From Rhizophagus sp. LPA8_4_AMF (taxonomy: Eukaryota; Glomeromycota; Glomeromycetes; Glomerales; Glomeraceae), in assembly GCA_021464525.1 (NCBI GenBank), contig JADRCO010001144.1:1-22122 (forward strand): a DNA stretch of 22,122 nucleotides, in the 5' to 3' direction. Below the pieces are notes generated by a model. That model was not told the origin of the DNA. It searched no databases and saw only the letters and a list, made by a program, of their open reading frames with translations. The first letter of the stretch is position 1, and each line of letters begins with the position of its first letter. A program made the translations under genes and the position numbers. Positions 1-11,257 of the stretch are shown here, piece by piece.

Positions 1-53
1 CCTAAAAAAATCACTTGGGGGGACGAAGTCCCCCCGCAAATCGCAACTTCTAG
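1..53 (+). mobile_element. Helitron 3' terminus (body lies outside the window)
   Basis: A perfect 8-bp stem, GGGGGGAC / GTCCCCCC with a GAA loop, sits at 17-35. It is followed by a 14-nt spacer and then CTAG at 50-53, with T at 54. A GC-rich hairpin about 10-14 nt before CTRR, with insertion in front of a T, is the known 3' end of Helitron rolling-circle transposons. The order hairpin, spacer, CTAG places the element to the left, so only its last 53 bases are here. The hairpin is the only strongly GC-rich stretch for kilobases around. The 5' TC end and the A of the target site cannot be seen, so the call rests on the 3' end alone. Confidence 0.62.
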
Positions 54-3000
54 TTAATTATAAATATTATAAAATTAAAACGGGTAATTTACCTTTAAAA
101 ATGCAATGCTAACCAATTTTCGTAAATAGAGCTTCATTATTTTGATTTTAATCACTTCTAGACCTGTAAGGCCCTTATTACTATTATAATTATAGATGAT
201 GGTTGTTGATTTTAAAATTTAACCATCTCCGCTTTACTAAAATTGTAATATATATATAAAGTTGGTAAACTATTGTTCTTTTGGGTACTGTGAGCTTGCT
301 ATATTAGAATTGAAATAATTATTATAAATGTATTGAATAAAAGCTAAAAATAGATACAATTTAATGAATTTAATAGAACACTTGATTTATCTTTAAATAA
401 GCCTTATTAAATAAACACTTAATGAAACAATGATAGTACTTAATACTACTATTATTTAAAGTTTTTTTAAGAACAGTCATTGGATTAACTACTTCCATCT
501 TTAGTTATGAAATTTATTTATTGGTTATAATTTTTCTTGTATTTTATAAAATGTGAAGTAAAAGTCCAATATATCATAATAGGCCTTTGAGAAATACATA
601 TAACATTGGGATCTGGTTTTGTATAGACTTATTATATAATTTTCAACAAGTAAACATTAAACATATCAGGGAGCTGATAGTCTGCTTTCTATGAAAGGTT
701 TATGGCTTAATTTTAGTTGTACCAGCGTATGTACTGTCATTATTAAAAATAAAAATAAAACATGTTGGGCGTCAGGGAGTTTTATTTAAATTTTTACTTA
801 CACTAACACCTACAAATAATGTCATTTCACGAATTATAAGAACTTGGAAAATTTCAACAGCAGTAAAAGATCCATGTGTCACATGATTATTTTTGTGATT
901 TCACATCACTTATAGTTTTACATCAAAAATTTTATTTATTGTATTTTGTGGACTTTCAAACTTTAACAGTTTTAGCTAAATCATTTAAGATTAAGTATAG
1001 TTTAGAAAAAAAAGAAAAAAATTAAGAAATCGAATGTCACACAATCTGTCAGACAATTTATTATTAAATTCTCTGCTATTCCTAAAAAAGCTGCATTTTG
1101 AAATTTTTAAACAGGATGTATATTCCTCTCAGCTACATTAAACTTTGTGTCATTTTCTAATAAATGATTATCTTCTCCCTATAAAAAAATTGGTTAAGGA
1201 ATTTATGTTTTTTATACGAAAAAAACCATATGATTAGAAATGCATCATATGATCAGATTTGTCCATAAAAAAATATACAGATATGATACAGAAAACTGAC
1301 CAATTTGTACTTAAAAATTTTGCTTTGTATCCTGAAAATACATTATTTATATGTAAATTATACATTTTTTTAAATAAGCGAAGCAGGTTAATTTACCATT
1401 AATATGTTATAATGTTCAAATTAATTTTTCAATAACAATAATTTATTAAAATTAAATGTAAAATCAAGATAAATATAATTAAATTACAAAAGGTCCTATT
1501 TCCAAACAAAAAGAATGATTAACATTAAATAATCTGAAGTCACCCACAGTATATCATATTACATATACTTAAATTTCAAAGTAGTCTAAGAAAAAATTAT
1601 TGTGGTGTGTAGTTGATATAATGGACGTCAATTATACCAGAAAGTACATGATCTATGGCTTTTGTAAAAATGAAAGGAGTTTGATACTATCATTTGATGA
1701 TGTCAAAATTGTTTTGCATGTAATCCTTGATTATGATTCATGCTAGCTTTTAAGTTATGGAATAGGATACAGATTGGCTAGTTTTCATTCATCTGTATAG
1801 ATCTTAATTTGAAGCAACCTTCTATTATATTTCTTAAAAATTGTTTTTTAAGTCATCACTTGAATGTTTTAACATTTCATTTAATTTGGAATTGTAGCAA
1901 GGCCTGCTACCATTTGATAATTTGAGCCAGATGATAATCAATTGTTGGAATCCAGTATAGATATCTTCATTCATATATGTTCTTGGTATTGTGTTAATAT
2001 TAACCATTTTCCTTCTATATCATTTGGTTTATTAATTAATCCTGTCATTTTTTGAAAATAATCATTGGTGTGTTGTTTTATTTCTTCTGGCTTTGTTAAG
2101 AAAACTTCCTTGTTATTTTTATTGCTATAGTTCTGTCTATTACTTATGCAAATTTTCTATAATAATTTTTGATTTAGCAAGTGTTATTATTGGTGTTTTT
2201 AAAGAATGGGGTTTATCCATATGTGACTTGCTCATCTCCTTCTGTATATGATTCAATCCCATTTTTATTAGAAATTAAAGGTAGATAAATAATTATGATG
2301 AAATAATGGTTCTATATAATGAATATTAATAGTAAATATCAGTAAATCTTATAACTTATATATTAAAATGAGAATCATGTTTACTTTGAATATTGAACAA
2401 ATTATCAGTATTAGATGTTAAAGTCTGTATTTTAAATAGTGAATAAATAATAAAAAATAATATTGTATAATAAAGTAAATAAAAATAAAATAATTTTTTG
2501 ATATCTATTTTTGAGTAATTCATTTAAATAACATTCCTTTGGAATATATAGTAAAATTTTTTGATGGATATCACTATCATCAAAATTATTAAAAAAAGTA
2601 AGTCTAATATCTATATGAACATAAATAACAACCAAACTATAACAATACAATTATCCTGTAAACAATTTATCATCCCTAATGGGACCCCATCTGTGCACTG
2701 TTGATTAGCATAATTTCTCTAGATAAAATCCTTACAGCCTAGTGAAGGATTTCAAAAGACCTGCTATACAGAATTTTGATAATTTGGAAGTTTTGCAGAT
2801 ATCCTGGTAGATTTCCATGGTTGGTTAAACTCTTGTGTCAAATACAATACAGGAGTGCAGAAGATTAGTCTTTTGGTAGGAGGAATTGTTTATTTCAATT
2901 AATTTGATTAACAATCTCTGGTATTGAATTGTTTGAATAATGTTCCTTATTGCATTTAAAAGCATAATTAATTTTTTGGAAAGCTCACATAGTTGGTTTT

Positions 3001-4128
3001 TGGTTTCTGAAAATTTCTGACAAGTACAACTTTAGTATAATAAGCTAATATTAAGTGTATATCTTGTAGTCTTGTGGCCAAATGATTTTACAGTAAACAG
3101 TTCCAATTGAGGGTTTAAAAATTTCTCCTTTAACTCTTTTGTTACTGGAGTTCATTAAACTGATGAAGTACAATGAAGTTTCCAACTTCTTTTAAATAAG
3201 TAGTAATGTTTTGTTTTTCATGTATTACTTTAATTTTATGATTCTTATATTCAAATCTTGGTTTAAAACTGAAGTTGATATTCTATATACATGTATTATA
3301 TTTGATACTCTTAAATTAATTAGAAATATATAAAAAGAAAGTAGTATAAAAGCCTTTATCAAGGAAAGGTTAAAAACCTCTATTAGAAGTATAACTAACT
3401 TTTGTAAAAGCTTTGTCTTTAATGAAAAGTTTATCTCTTATAAGAAGAATAAATATTTTTTAAAAAAAAACAGCTTGCATTTTTGTGTTTGACTTCCATT
3501 CAGCAATCCTCTAACAGTTGGTGCATTGTTCTATTAAAATATCAATAAAGTTTTACAGAATGATATGCCATAATGCTATATGATATTTATCATAAAAATT
3601 CTACATTTAATTTCCTCTCTCTCTTTAAACTTTATAAAGTAATCAAAGTTGCCAATTCTAAAATGTTTTTTTTTTGATTAAAAAAAAAAACAATAATTAC
3701 TTAAGCAGTTTTTTTCTAACTTGATTTTTGAGTTTAGGTATTAACTAATATGAATTGATATTTTTTTAATATTAACAGTGAATTATGTAACTCCTTTCTT
3801 AAGTAATGCATGCATTTAAATATAAATTTCCTTATTGGTTTCTAATATTTTTAATTATTAAAAAATGATCAAATATTATACCCTTTTGATTACTTTTGAT
3901 ATAAAATATTGTAAAATTGCATATATAAGTTTTAGTAAAACATACTGGGTGATATATACTTCTTTCATTGCAGAGTAGCCATTGACTCTTTATTTCATAA
4001 TATTAATTGATTTCATAACTTTTTTAATATAAGTTTGATAATTATTAAAGTTTTTTTCACTATAAATTTTTCTTGATAGTCCTTTATTAGTTACTTTTTT
4101 TGAAGATTGCTCATTTTATTAAAACTTT
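54..4128. other. AT-rich non-coding stretch, no gene recognised
   Basis: No reading frame here has convincing coding character. A 42-codon frame at 1621-1749 (+) and a 72-codon frame at 2432-2650 (-) are low-complexity or isolated and match nothing I know. Islands of more balanced composition at about 1600-1760 and 2660-2900 may be very old coding relics like those further right, but I could not read a family in them. A CCCTATAAAAAAA tract at 1177-1189 matches the end of the MITE at 17.65 kb, but I found no partner end. An 8-bp inverted repeat, CATATGAT / ATCATATG, lies at about 1229-1253. Confidence 0.5.
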
Positions 4129-4640
4129 TCAAGAATTCTTCATGTTCTTCTGACATGTATATGCTATTAATGTTATGCCTTTCCTCTGTTGATGGATAGA
4201 TTGAAAATTTTCTTTAAAAATAAAACTAATTTCAGAATAGCTGAATACAATCTCCTCAAATATAAATAAATGAGAATCTTTGTACAATGATTCCATTGTT
4301 TTAAATTTTGATTGATTCAATAGATATTATTGCTTGCATATATGTTTGCTTTACCCATTTTTTCCATTCACTCACTTTTTTTCTTATTACATTGATATCT
4401 CCATTCATTCTTTCAAAAGAGAAAGACCAAAATGAGTAAAGAGGACCATAATTCTTACAACATTTGTTCAAGTGTAATGAAAGATGTAAATTTGGTGTTA
4501 TTAAATCTTCTCTATAATTTGTTTTGATAAGTTTCAAAATTTCAATTAAATGTCCATGTGTGTCATCTAAATTTTGATTGTAATTATCCTTTGAATTAAT
4601 ATAGAACAAGTTTGGCTGAAATGTACTAAGATTTTTCTTA
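4129..4640 (-). pseudogene. Tnp2/DUF4218-type transposase C-terminal relic
   Basis: A frame at 4301-4609 carries TPNLHLSLHL, then CCKNYGPLYSFWSFSFERMNG. That block is characteristic of the DUF4218-like tail of Tnp2/CACTA-type DNA transposases as they occur in Glomeromycotina (pattern: planted-HLH...YGP.Y.FW...FER.NG). The frame stays open a little upstream, to about 4640, and starts without an ATG. A second frame, 4129-4320, overlaps its end in another register and probably continues the same decayed protein. The whole is about 160 codons, whereas intact proteins of this type are many hundred residues long. No terminal repeats or upstream catalytic region were recognised. The piece is therefore a fragment of a DNA transposon, not a working gene. 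Confidence 0.6.
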
Positions 4641-5304
4641 ATAAACTAATCATCAAAGTCTTTAAAACCATCAAAATTTAACTGCTTTTTATTATTGAAA
4701 TAGCCTAGTATATTCTATATTTTCCATAAAATATTATAAATTTTTTCAGAAATGTTGATTATTAATAAAAAATAATTAAAATTATTGTATTTGTGATTTT
4801 GAGAAAAAATTATGAATAAGAATCATAATCTTGTATTAAAATTATTATGATTTTTATTTTGAAAAATAGGAATAAGGAATAATAAAATAAATTAAATCTT
4901 AACACTTATTGATGTTTAAAAGTAAGTGAGATCTTCTTATAACCTATATATGAGCTGTTAGGTTAAAGATGATGAATTAATGGTTAATTTTAACTATACC
5001 ACTAAACAATAGAACAGTATTATAGGATTTGGCACTCATTTTCACATTTCTAAATTTCTCATCATGCTAAAAGTGAACAACATTAGTTCCTTATTTTGAT
5101 TGGCCAGTAAGGTGAAGAAATAAAATTATTTTTACAAGAAAAATGAATGATTTATATTTCTGAAGCTTGGAGTTGTTTATTGTAAACATTATAAGATCTA
5201 TGCAAACCTGTAATGTTCACCTGTATATGTTTTTCCATTTCTATATCTTTATAATGTGGTTTTTACTTTCTTCAATTTAATTATCCATTTGTTTTTGTGC
5301 TTAG

Positions 5305-5345
5305 TTAGGATGTTAGAGTTAGGTTTAGAGTTAGAATTAGAGTTA
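5305..5345. repeat. Short telomere-like TTAGRN tandem
   Basis: Seven consecutive near-hexamers of the form TTAGGA/TTAGAG/TTAGGT/TTAGAA run through this stretch. On the plus strand they would read as an alternating Leu-Glu peptide, which is why a 63-codon frame (5256-5447) appears here; I do not regard that frame as a gene. The unit is close to the fungal telomere repeat TTAGGG but degenerate, so it could be an old interstitial telomeric tract or a chance minisatellite. Confidence 0.45.
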
Positions 5346-5789
5346 CATTTTATTAGATGGAGTAGTTTGTATATTTTCTTTGAAAATGCAAAATATAAAT
5401 TGAATTTTACCAATGATATCATTAATAATCTTCTGTCATTATTCTAATATTATTGTGTAATAAGACTCATCCTTTCATATTAGTTCATTTTAACTCTATT
5501 GTCAATTTGTTATGATCCATTAATTAGATTTCTATCAAAAACTGGAAATATAATGTTGAATATCCAAATAAAAATATTTCTTACTTTTAATATTAAGGAT
5601 ATGTAAAACTATTCCATCAAAATAAATGAAAATTTGCATTTTAATCTTAAATATTGATTATTATATAGTTTAGTTAAGTGTGAGCAGAAATCCTGGAATC
5701 CTGGCTTTAGTTCCACTGTTTGTATTGCAATAATCAAGTGTTGCAAGAATAGTTTCTAAGTTGTAAAATGTACAAATCTTATAATCATT

Positions 5790-6070
5790 CTTGAGTAGAA
5801 ATATGTGTCTCCCAAAGTACTTCAGGTCTTGTTACTTCACAAAATAAAAGTAATATAGCAAATCATTTACATAATTATATTCCAGTTTGTACTTGTTTAG
5901 CTTCTTTTAAACATTGATCTCATTCTTCATCATTTTGCAATAAGCCTAAAGCAATACATACTTCATTAAAAGAAAGATAAATAATTCCATCTACTGTGGT
6001 CATTATCTACATGCATTACTATAGACTTATATAGTTCTGGGCTATCATCATCAAAAAAAAAGGTAACCTA
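5790..6070 (-). pseudogene. Helitron Rep-helicase linker relic
   Basis: Read on the minus strand from about 6003 downward, the DNA gives TTVDGIIYLSF, then NEVCIALGLLQNDEE, DQCLKEAKQVQTGI and CEVTRPEVLWETH. This string of motifs (T.DG...SF.E.C.ALGLL..DEEW..CL.EA...QTG.QLR..F...LLF) is typical of the region between the Rep and Pif1-helicase domains of Helitron RepHel proteins. Several in-frame stops and frame changes interrupt it, one of them a TGA at 5920-5922 where the family usually has Trp. No Rep HUH motif or helicase Walker motif was found on either side. It is an old fragment, oriented opposite to the Helitron end at 1-53, so the two are not the same copy. Confidence 0.6.
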
Positions 6071-6149
6071 TATTTCTTCAGAATAGAGTTGCTGGATATA
6101 TTCAAAATTTGTAGAAAATGTTTATTTAAAGTGGAGTAGGATGCAGTTG

Positions 6150-6870
6150 CTAATAATTCCAGTATTATAATTGATTGACTGACCTTGGTTTGAATATTTT
6201 ATTGTGAGATAGTATCTTTAGATATATTTGTCAGGATTTCTTTGATTTTATAAATATAACTTTGATCTTTTTCATTCCAATTCCCATTCTTAGCAATGAT
6301 AATTTTACAACCATTATAAATGTCAGAGGTTTTTCCAAAGTTTACTGCAACAACCTATTACAAAACTAATGGTGTGAACCTTCAGTATCACCCATGCATT
6401 TTAGATGGCATCATATTGTTACTTCTACATCATCATACATAGTAAAAATCAGTTTCTCTTTACCTATCATTACTTTATTGTATTTATTTATTGTAACATC
6501 CATTGTTAAATTAATGAATTTTGTGGTAACTTTATTCTTTCTAACTGACTGCATCATATACTTTAGAGACAATATAATTTATCTATATTACTTTCACCAT
6601 TTATGTAATTTAAGAATGAATTCCTTCTGCTCTTTTGTTACAATACTGTAAATAAGTTGTATCTGAATCAGTGAAATCAACATGTGTTTGGTCATTTATT
6701 AAATGTGGTGATTTCAATTTAATACCACACTAAAAATGATGAATTAGATTCTGTACATCTTTTGTTATTTCTAATAAATTAGGATTTTTGGATTCTTCAA
6801 AAATTTCATGCTCTTCAAATGAATCTAATATATTTTCAAAGTTATCTTCAAGACTCATCTCTGATATTAA
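6150..6870 (-). pseudogene. Unidentified decayed coding pieces
   Basis: Several short minus-strand stretches have protein-like composition in AT-rich surroundings. One is a 42-codon frame with ATG at 6856-6858 and stop at 6730-6732 (begins MSLEDNFENILDSFEEHEIF, acidic). It is followed by a run containing LINDQTHVDFTDSDTTYLQY. Lower down, at about 6225-6345, is another stretch with VNFGKTSDIYNGCKIIIAKN. I do not recognise a named family. They lie between the Helitron relic and other minus-strand relics and may belong to the same transposon or to a nested one. Plus-strand frames over the same DNA are the opposite-strand shadow. Confidence 0.3.
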
Positions 6871-8371
6871 ATTGCTTTGTGTACTTTTGATGCTTTGTGC
6901 ACTTCCAATACTGTCAAATAATATGTAAAGTGATAGGATGAGAATTCTAAAAAAGTGATATTAGGCTTTATAATATAATACCATAGGATTGTTAATGTCA
7001 TTTCCCTTAAAGTTGATTCAGATTTTTAATCAATGGATTTTTTTTTCTGTTCAGTTAACTTCTTTAAATCTTACTGAAGGCCCTTGCTCTATCTGTTCAA
7101 TTACTTTTTTTGGTAGTTGCCAATCTAAGCTGCTATACTACTAACTGATATTATAATTCTTTGAAAATTAATCCTTCAAGATATAATTTATCTTGTGGAA
7201 TTGTAGAATGGCCCTGGAATAATATTTATCTAGTTTGCTAGCTGTTCTAGATATCAATGTAAAAATGTCTTTATTTTATGGATTTCCTTAGTCTTTGATT
7301 GTGGAATTCAATAGAAATACTAAATTATATTACAATAAATGATACTAATAATCCTTGTAATAGGTGCATTAGCCTGTTTAACATTATGGAATGTTTTAAT
7401 ATTACCAAAAATTCAATAGACCATCACATTGAATCTCTTAGATGTAAATTTAATCAAACCCTCTATCAACATCCTCTGAAGAATTGCTATTTATACTAAT
7501 ATCATTTTGAACAAGATCCATTTTTTCACTTTCATAGATATATTCAGAGTTAATGTATATATTTTGAACTTTTATATGAACATATTGATGTAATTGATCA
7601 ATGGACAAGTGATGTTTATATAGATAGATACTATATTATCATGTATAGTAATCTTTCCTATATAACACAGACAGGTCAATCTTATTCATAATAGATGCTT
7701 TAAATATAAAATTTGAGTTTGCACAGCATCATGATAAATGGATTGTGTGAAATATGACTTTATAGAAGTTGATTTCATAGATTAGTGTATAGATTTCATA
7801 AGAGTTAATAATAAATATTAAATATATATAGATAAAGAAATCAGGTACATGAATCTGTCTTTCTTGATCACAATCTTTAGCTGTGAAATTAGCATTCTGT
7901 AAATTAATCTTTAGAGAATAGAATTTCTATAAATTTCAATCTGTTTGGCTATATAACTTATTATAATTTGTTTGATTATTGTTAATGATTGTGTTTGAAT
8001 GAAGTATATTAAAGAATAATAAATGCAAAAGTTTTTTTGCATTTTGCTAAAAATTGTATATAGTATAAAGAATAATTTAAATCCATAAAACATTCTAATT
8101 AATAGTTCTTATTAATAAGTATGGTACCTATTCAGATCATATGAATCTACCACAGTAATCTTCCTTAAATTAACAAATGAATTGCCATTTCTGATGAAGT
8201 ATAAATTAAAGACTTCACCATCTACCCTCAAGCTGTTGGAGTCTGGACTGGCAAGAGGCTTTCAAAACTCTAAACTGGTCTTTTGATTCTTGCTTGGATG
8301 TGGCACTATGATGACATAGTTTCTTGATGATAGCCATGGAGAAATAGTAAATAGTTGTAAAAGTACTTCTT
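6871..8371. other. AT-rich stretch with possible minus-strand coding relics
   Basis: At 7030-7260 the minus strand shows a fragment reading SSLDWQLPKKVIEQIEQGPS. At 7300-7500 it shows DGLLN and NIKTFHNVKQANAPITR in different frames. These look like scattered coding remains but are too broken to assign. The plus-strand frame at 7299-7499 and the minus-strand frame at 7911-8093 have no support beyond being open. Confidence 0.25.
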
Positions 8372-8717
8372 CTAAGTAAATGGAGATTGATAAAATGATT
8401 TATCTAATTGAACACAGCAAATTTGAATGTTGATATACTCCAATATTAATTGCATATTGTATAACCATTTAGCTTTAGTAATCTGAAGCATATCTGTACA
8501 ATAGCCATGCTTACAGATATAATGCTCTAATCATTTCAAATATTTTTGATGGTTAAGATTGGGACTTTGCAAGAGTTTAATTATAATGTAATTTAAAGCT
8601 GGGACCTATTGGAAGTTACACAGGATCTAAATCAATGCACCATATGGTGTTGGCTTTGTCAATTTCATCTATAGCTGTAAATTTAGAAGTGGGTCTAAAC
8701 TTTGTAATAGCTTGCAT
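8372..8717 (-). pseudogene. Unidentified decayed coding pieces
   Basis: Two minus-strand runs have clear protein-like composition. The first (ATG at 8715-8717, ending near 8616) reads MQAITKFRPTSKFTAIDEID and then KANTIWCIDLDPV. The second (about 8530 down to 8372) reads EHYICKHGYCTDMLQITKAK and then WLYNMQLILEYINIQICC. The His/Cys spacing in the second is suggestive of a metal-binding or DNA-binding motif, but it is too short to claim one. They are in the same orientation as the transposase relics and most likely belong to one decayed element. Family unknown. Confidence 0.3.
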
Positions 8718-8820
8718 TAGACACTAATTAAATAGTTCATTATGTAATAGCACAAATTATTTACATGGAATGGAAAAAATATATATTATTTTTAGGAATG
8801 AATGTACCATCCATTATCCA

Positions 8821-8970
8821 AAATAAGTTCTTCTAGAATATAATTTCTCATTTCCTTGAATTATGGAACATAAATCATTTGCTGGCAATACTTTCTTTGC
8901 AGACTCCAGATCAATTCTACAGTAAGTTGTTAATCTTGATTCATTTTCCTTTAAACTTGATATTGCTAAA
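8821..8970 (-). pseudogene. Unidentified decayed coding piece
   Basis: A minus-strand frame of about 50 codons reads LAISSLKENESRLTTYCRID and then LESAKKVLPANDLCSIIQGN. Just upstream, in another register (about 8985-9050), the DNA reads CHSTDITHKKESQKLTQRAV. The composition is that of a soluble protein, unlike the Phe/Ile/Tyr/Lys-rich frames that random AT-rich DNA gives. The family was not recognised. Confidence 0.3.
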
Positions 8971-9380
8971 AATTAATTAGCATAACTGCTCTTTGTGTTA
9001 ATTTTTGGGACTCTTTTTTATGTGTTATATCAGTTGAATGGCACAAAGTATAATAATTCTAGGAATATTACTACTAATTCTGCTCTCATGGATGATGGCC
9101 AGTAACACAAAAATAGTATGACGTCATAAAGCTAGCATGATGACTAATTGAATTTGATATTTGTTATTATAGCATCTTATATTTATGAAGAGTCTAAGTT
9201 TAAAAAATTATTAAAAATATTTTTGTAATAAAATTGTTATCATTAAAAAGCTCAGTAATAGTACAACTGTTGCTTATTGTTAGAAATTATACATCTTATA
9301 CATCTTATTATTTTATATTAATGTTCTTAAATATAGAAATTAATTTACAGACTTTCCAAATGTTTATTTTTCTCTTTTAA

Positions 9381-9512
9381 CTATTCTATGTTGTCCACCA
9401 ACCTTATAATTTCATCATGTTGTTCAAAAGTTTTAATTTGAGCTGTTGATTCATATAACCCAATTATTCTTTTCGCTATAAATATACATGCCTCATTTGT
9501 TTTCTCTGAAGC
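9381..9512 (-). pseudogene. C-terminal piece of an unidentified protein
   Basis: A minus-strand frame of 43 codons ending in TAG at 9381-9383 contains NEACIFIAKRIIGLYESTAQ and then IKTFEQHDEIIRLVDNIE. Immediately upstream, in a second register, is EPSSLIHLPIDKLQRKQMRH (about 9515-9560). The amphipathic helical look and balanced composition indicate former coding sequence. It is the most upstream minus-strand relic of the graveyard. Function unknown. Confidence 0.3.
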
Positions 9513-9559
9513 TTATCAATTGGAAGGTGGATTAATGAACTGGGCTCAATGTTATAGCT

Positions 9560-10470
9560 TCTTGTAATGCTTGCACTTTTAATTCTAACCCAATTCTTGG
9601 CTATTTTATAAAATACAGCCTTATTGTTGAATTAGAGTCTCCAATCTAACAATCAGAAGATATGTTTGTATAATAAAATTGTAGAGCCAGATTCTGAAAT
9701 CATCCAATAGGGTTCTAACAAGATTATAAACTTGATTAAATGTTCATTTTTGTTAAGCAAAAATTTTTATTTTTATTTGAAATAATGAGTTTTGCCTAGT
9801 CATTGGGTTTGAATCTTCATTTAATAATCCATTTAAATAAATTTTTTTTTTTGAAAAATAGAGCAAAAGGAAAAACAAAGAAGAAAAATATAGATCAATC
9901 AGGTCCTGTTTACTAGATATAAACCATAAATTCTATCTAAATGTTTAATAATTTTGTAATTGATGATTTGCTCTTCCTGTAAACAATGATGAAATGATGG
10001 GTGCATATAATTCTTTATTTGTGTAATTATTTTAATTATAGTATCATATGAAGAAATTAAATAATGTATTTGAATTATGTATTAATGTACTACATGAGTG
10101 TGGATTTTATTGATAACTATATTAACTAAATAAAAAAATTAACAAAAGTTTTGATTTGATCATTTATTATATGTTATTTAGGCGTTATTGAGAAATTATG
10201 AAATGTGTATACAGTAATTCTATTTCATGAAACAGAAAAAAAAAGAAAGATTTAGTCTATAAGGAATAAGAGAAGTATAAATATAAAATTGCAATCATCG
10301 TGGCTTTGTGCAAAAGATGAGGCTTTTTATACCTGATAATCAAAATTAAGAAAGAACTTTTTTTTCCATCCCGTTTATTTGTATATGTAATAAGCCACTA
10401 AAATAAAGGAGGTTATTTATTTTTAAAATGCTAAAATATATATGTTATGGCCAAATGTACAGGTGGCTTT
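9560..10470. other. Non-coding AT-rich stretch
   Basis: I see no gene. The sequence is dominated by A and T runs. An ATAAGCCACT motif at about 10390-10399, followed by AAAATAA, recurs in the hairpin just to the right (10494-10503). Confidence 0.4.
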
Positions 10471-10474
10471 CCCC

Positions 10475-10504
10475 GAGTGGTTATAAGAGTGTTATAAGCC
10501 ACTC
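10475..10504. repeat. Strong hairpin GAGTGGTTATAA / TTATAAGCCACTC
   Basis: The arms at 10475-10486 and 10492-10504 pair over 12 bp with a single bulged base and a 5-nt loop. A further GTGGCTT at 10463-10469 can compete for the right arm. The stem has a mixed sequence and is not a simple AT palindrome. The plus-strand text CCGAGTGGTTA superficially resembles a tRNA D-arm, but no cloverleaf can be drawn. Confidence 0.5.
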
Positions 10505-10572
10505 AAATAATCGTAAGATGATTTGTATATTTGTAAATCACATGACCAAACATGCGTAGTGGCGTACACGAA

Positions 10573-10724
10573 CCAATAGTTAATTGGTTAGCAACCCCTG
10601 CATTGTTACGCTAATCATTTCCAAATGATATCAGCCAATTCTGAAGTGTAATGTTTAGAAAAGGTTAAAAACTGTATACAAAATCTTCAAAATCTTCCAA
10701 ATAAACCTGTAGAGTATATAAAAG
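10573..10724 (+). promoter_or_regulatory. CCAAT boxes followed by a TATA box
   Basis: CCAAT occurs at 10573-10577 and 10635-10639, and its reverse complement ATTGG at 10583-10587. A strong TATATAAAAG lies at 10715-10724, 75-140 bp further on. That spacing is what a fungal Pol II promoter would show. The next gene on this strand starts at 11,569. A transcript from here would need a long 5' leader, possibly spliced (CAAG|GTAATT at about 10797, acceptors such as TTTTTCAG at about 11401). A second, weaker TATA-like TATAAAAG lies near 11428-11435 and would give a short leader. Which one is used cannot be told from the sequence. Confidence 0.35.
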
Positions 10725-11173
10725 TATGCTTATTATGCAAAATTATTTGTTTAAAAAAAAATCAATATTATTTTTACAGAATTGCGTAATATGCAAGGTA
10801 ATTATCTTTTACATGATCATCTTATTCGTTTAAGGAAATACCAATTTTGGAATCAATTACAGAAAAAAACTTTCAAAGATATTTTTGTAATAATGAAACT
10901 CCCCTTTTTTTTATTATATTGAAAAGAAATAAATGAATATAATATAATTGTCAATATTATATATAAATTAATCTGTTATGCATATTCCAACTTTAATATA
11001 ATGATCTTATTATGATATTAACCAGTAAAAGAAATTAGAATTAACTAAAATTAGTATAGTACATATAGCGGATGCGGCACTCGTAAAATAAGTTGTTGTT
11101 AAAAAAATAGGTTTTACCCCTTATTTTTATTTATAATCTTTGATTTCACAAAAAAAAAATAGGTCGAAATTTT

Positions 11174-11257
11174 ATTCGTTGATAATAAGTGATCCTCCCA
11201 TAATGTATTAGCGTTTGCTTATTAAGGTAAAATCGTCTTATTATCAATGAAACGAAT
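11174..11257. repeat. Imperfect inverted repeat upstream of the kinase N-lobe gene
   Basis: ATTCGTTGATAATAAG at 11174-11189 is matched in reverse complement by 11237-11257, which has a 5-nt insertion in the arm. The loop is about 47 nt. Flanks do not continue the match, so it is a hairpin and not the ends of a larger element. It lies about 310-400 bp before the start codon at 11,569. Confidence 0.45.

Noticed and set aside
1177-1189. CCCTATAAAAAAA as the end of a second MITE
   Set aside because: No inverted partner end was found within a plausible distance, and the match stops after 13 bp of low-complexity sequence.
5256-5447. 63-codon frame with a Leu-Glu repeat
   Set aside because: The repeat peptide is only the translation of the TTAGRN tandem.
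6394-7499. Plus-strand frames at 6394-6651 and 7299-7499
   Set aside because: The minus strand of the same DNA has the better protein-like composition, so these are shadows of decayed minus-strand coding sequence.
10460-10510. tRNA-like text (CCGAGTGGTTA) suggesting a Ser/Leu tRNA
   Set aside because: No acceptor stem, anticodon arm or GGTTCRA-type T-arm can be placed. The text is one arm of a simple hairpin.
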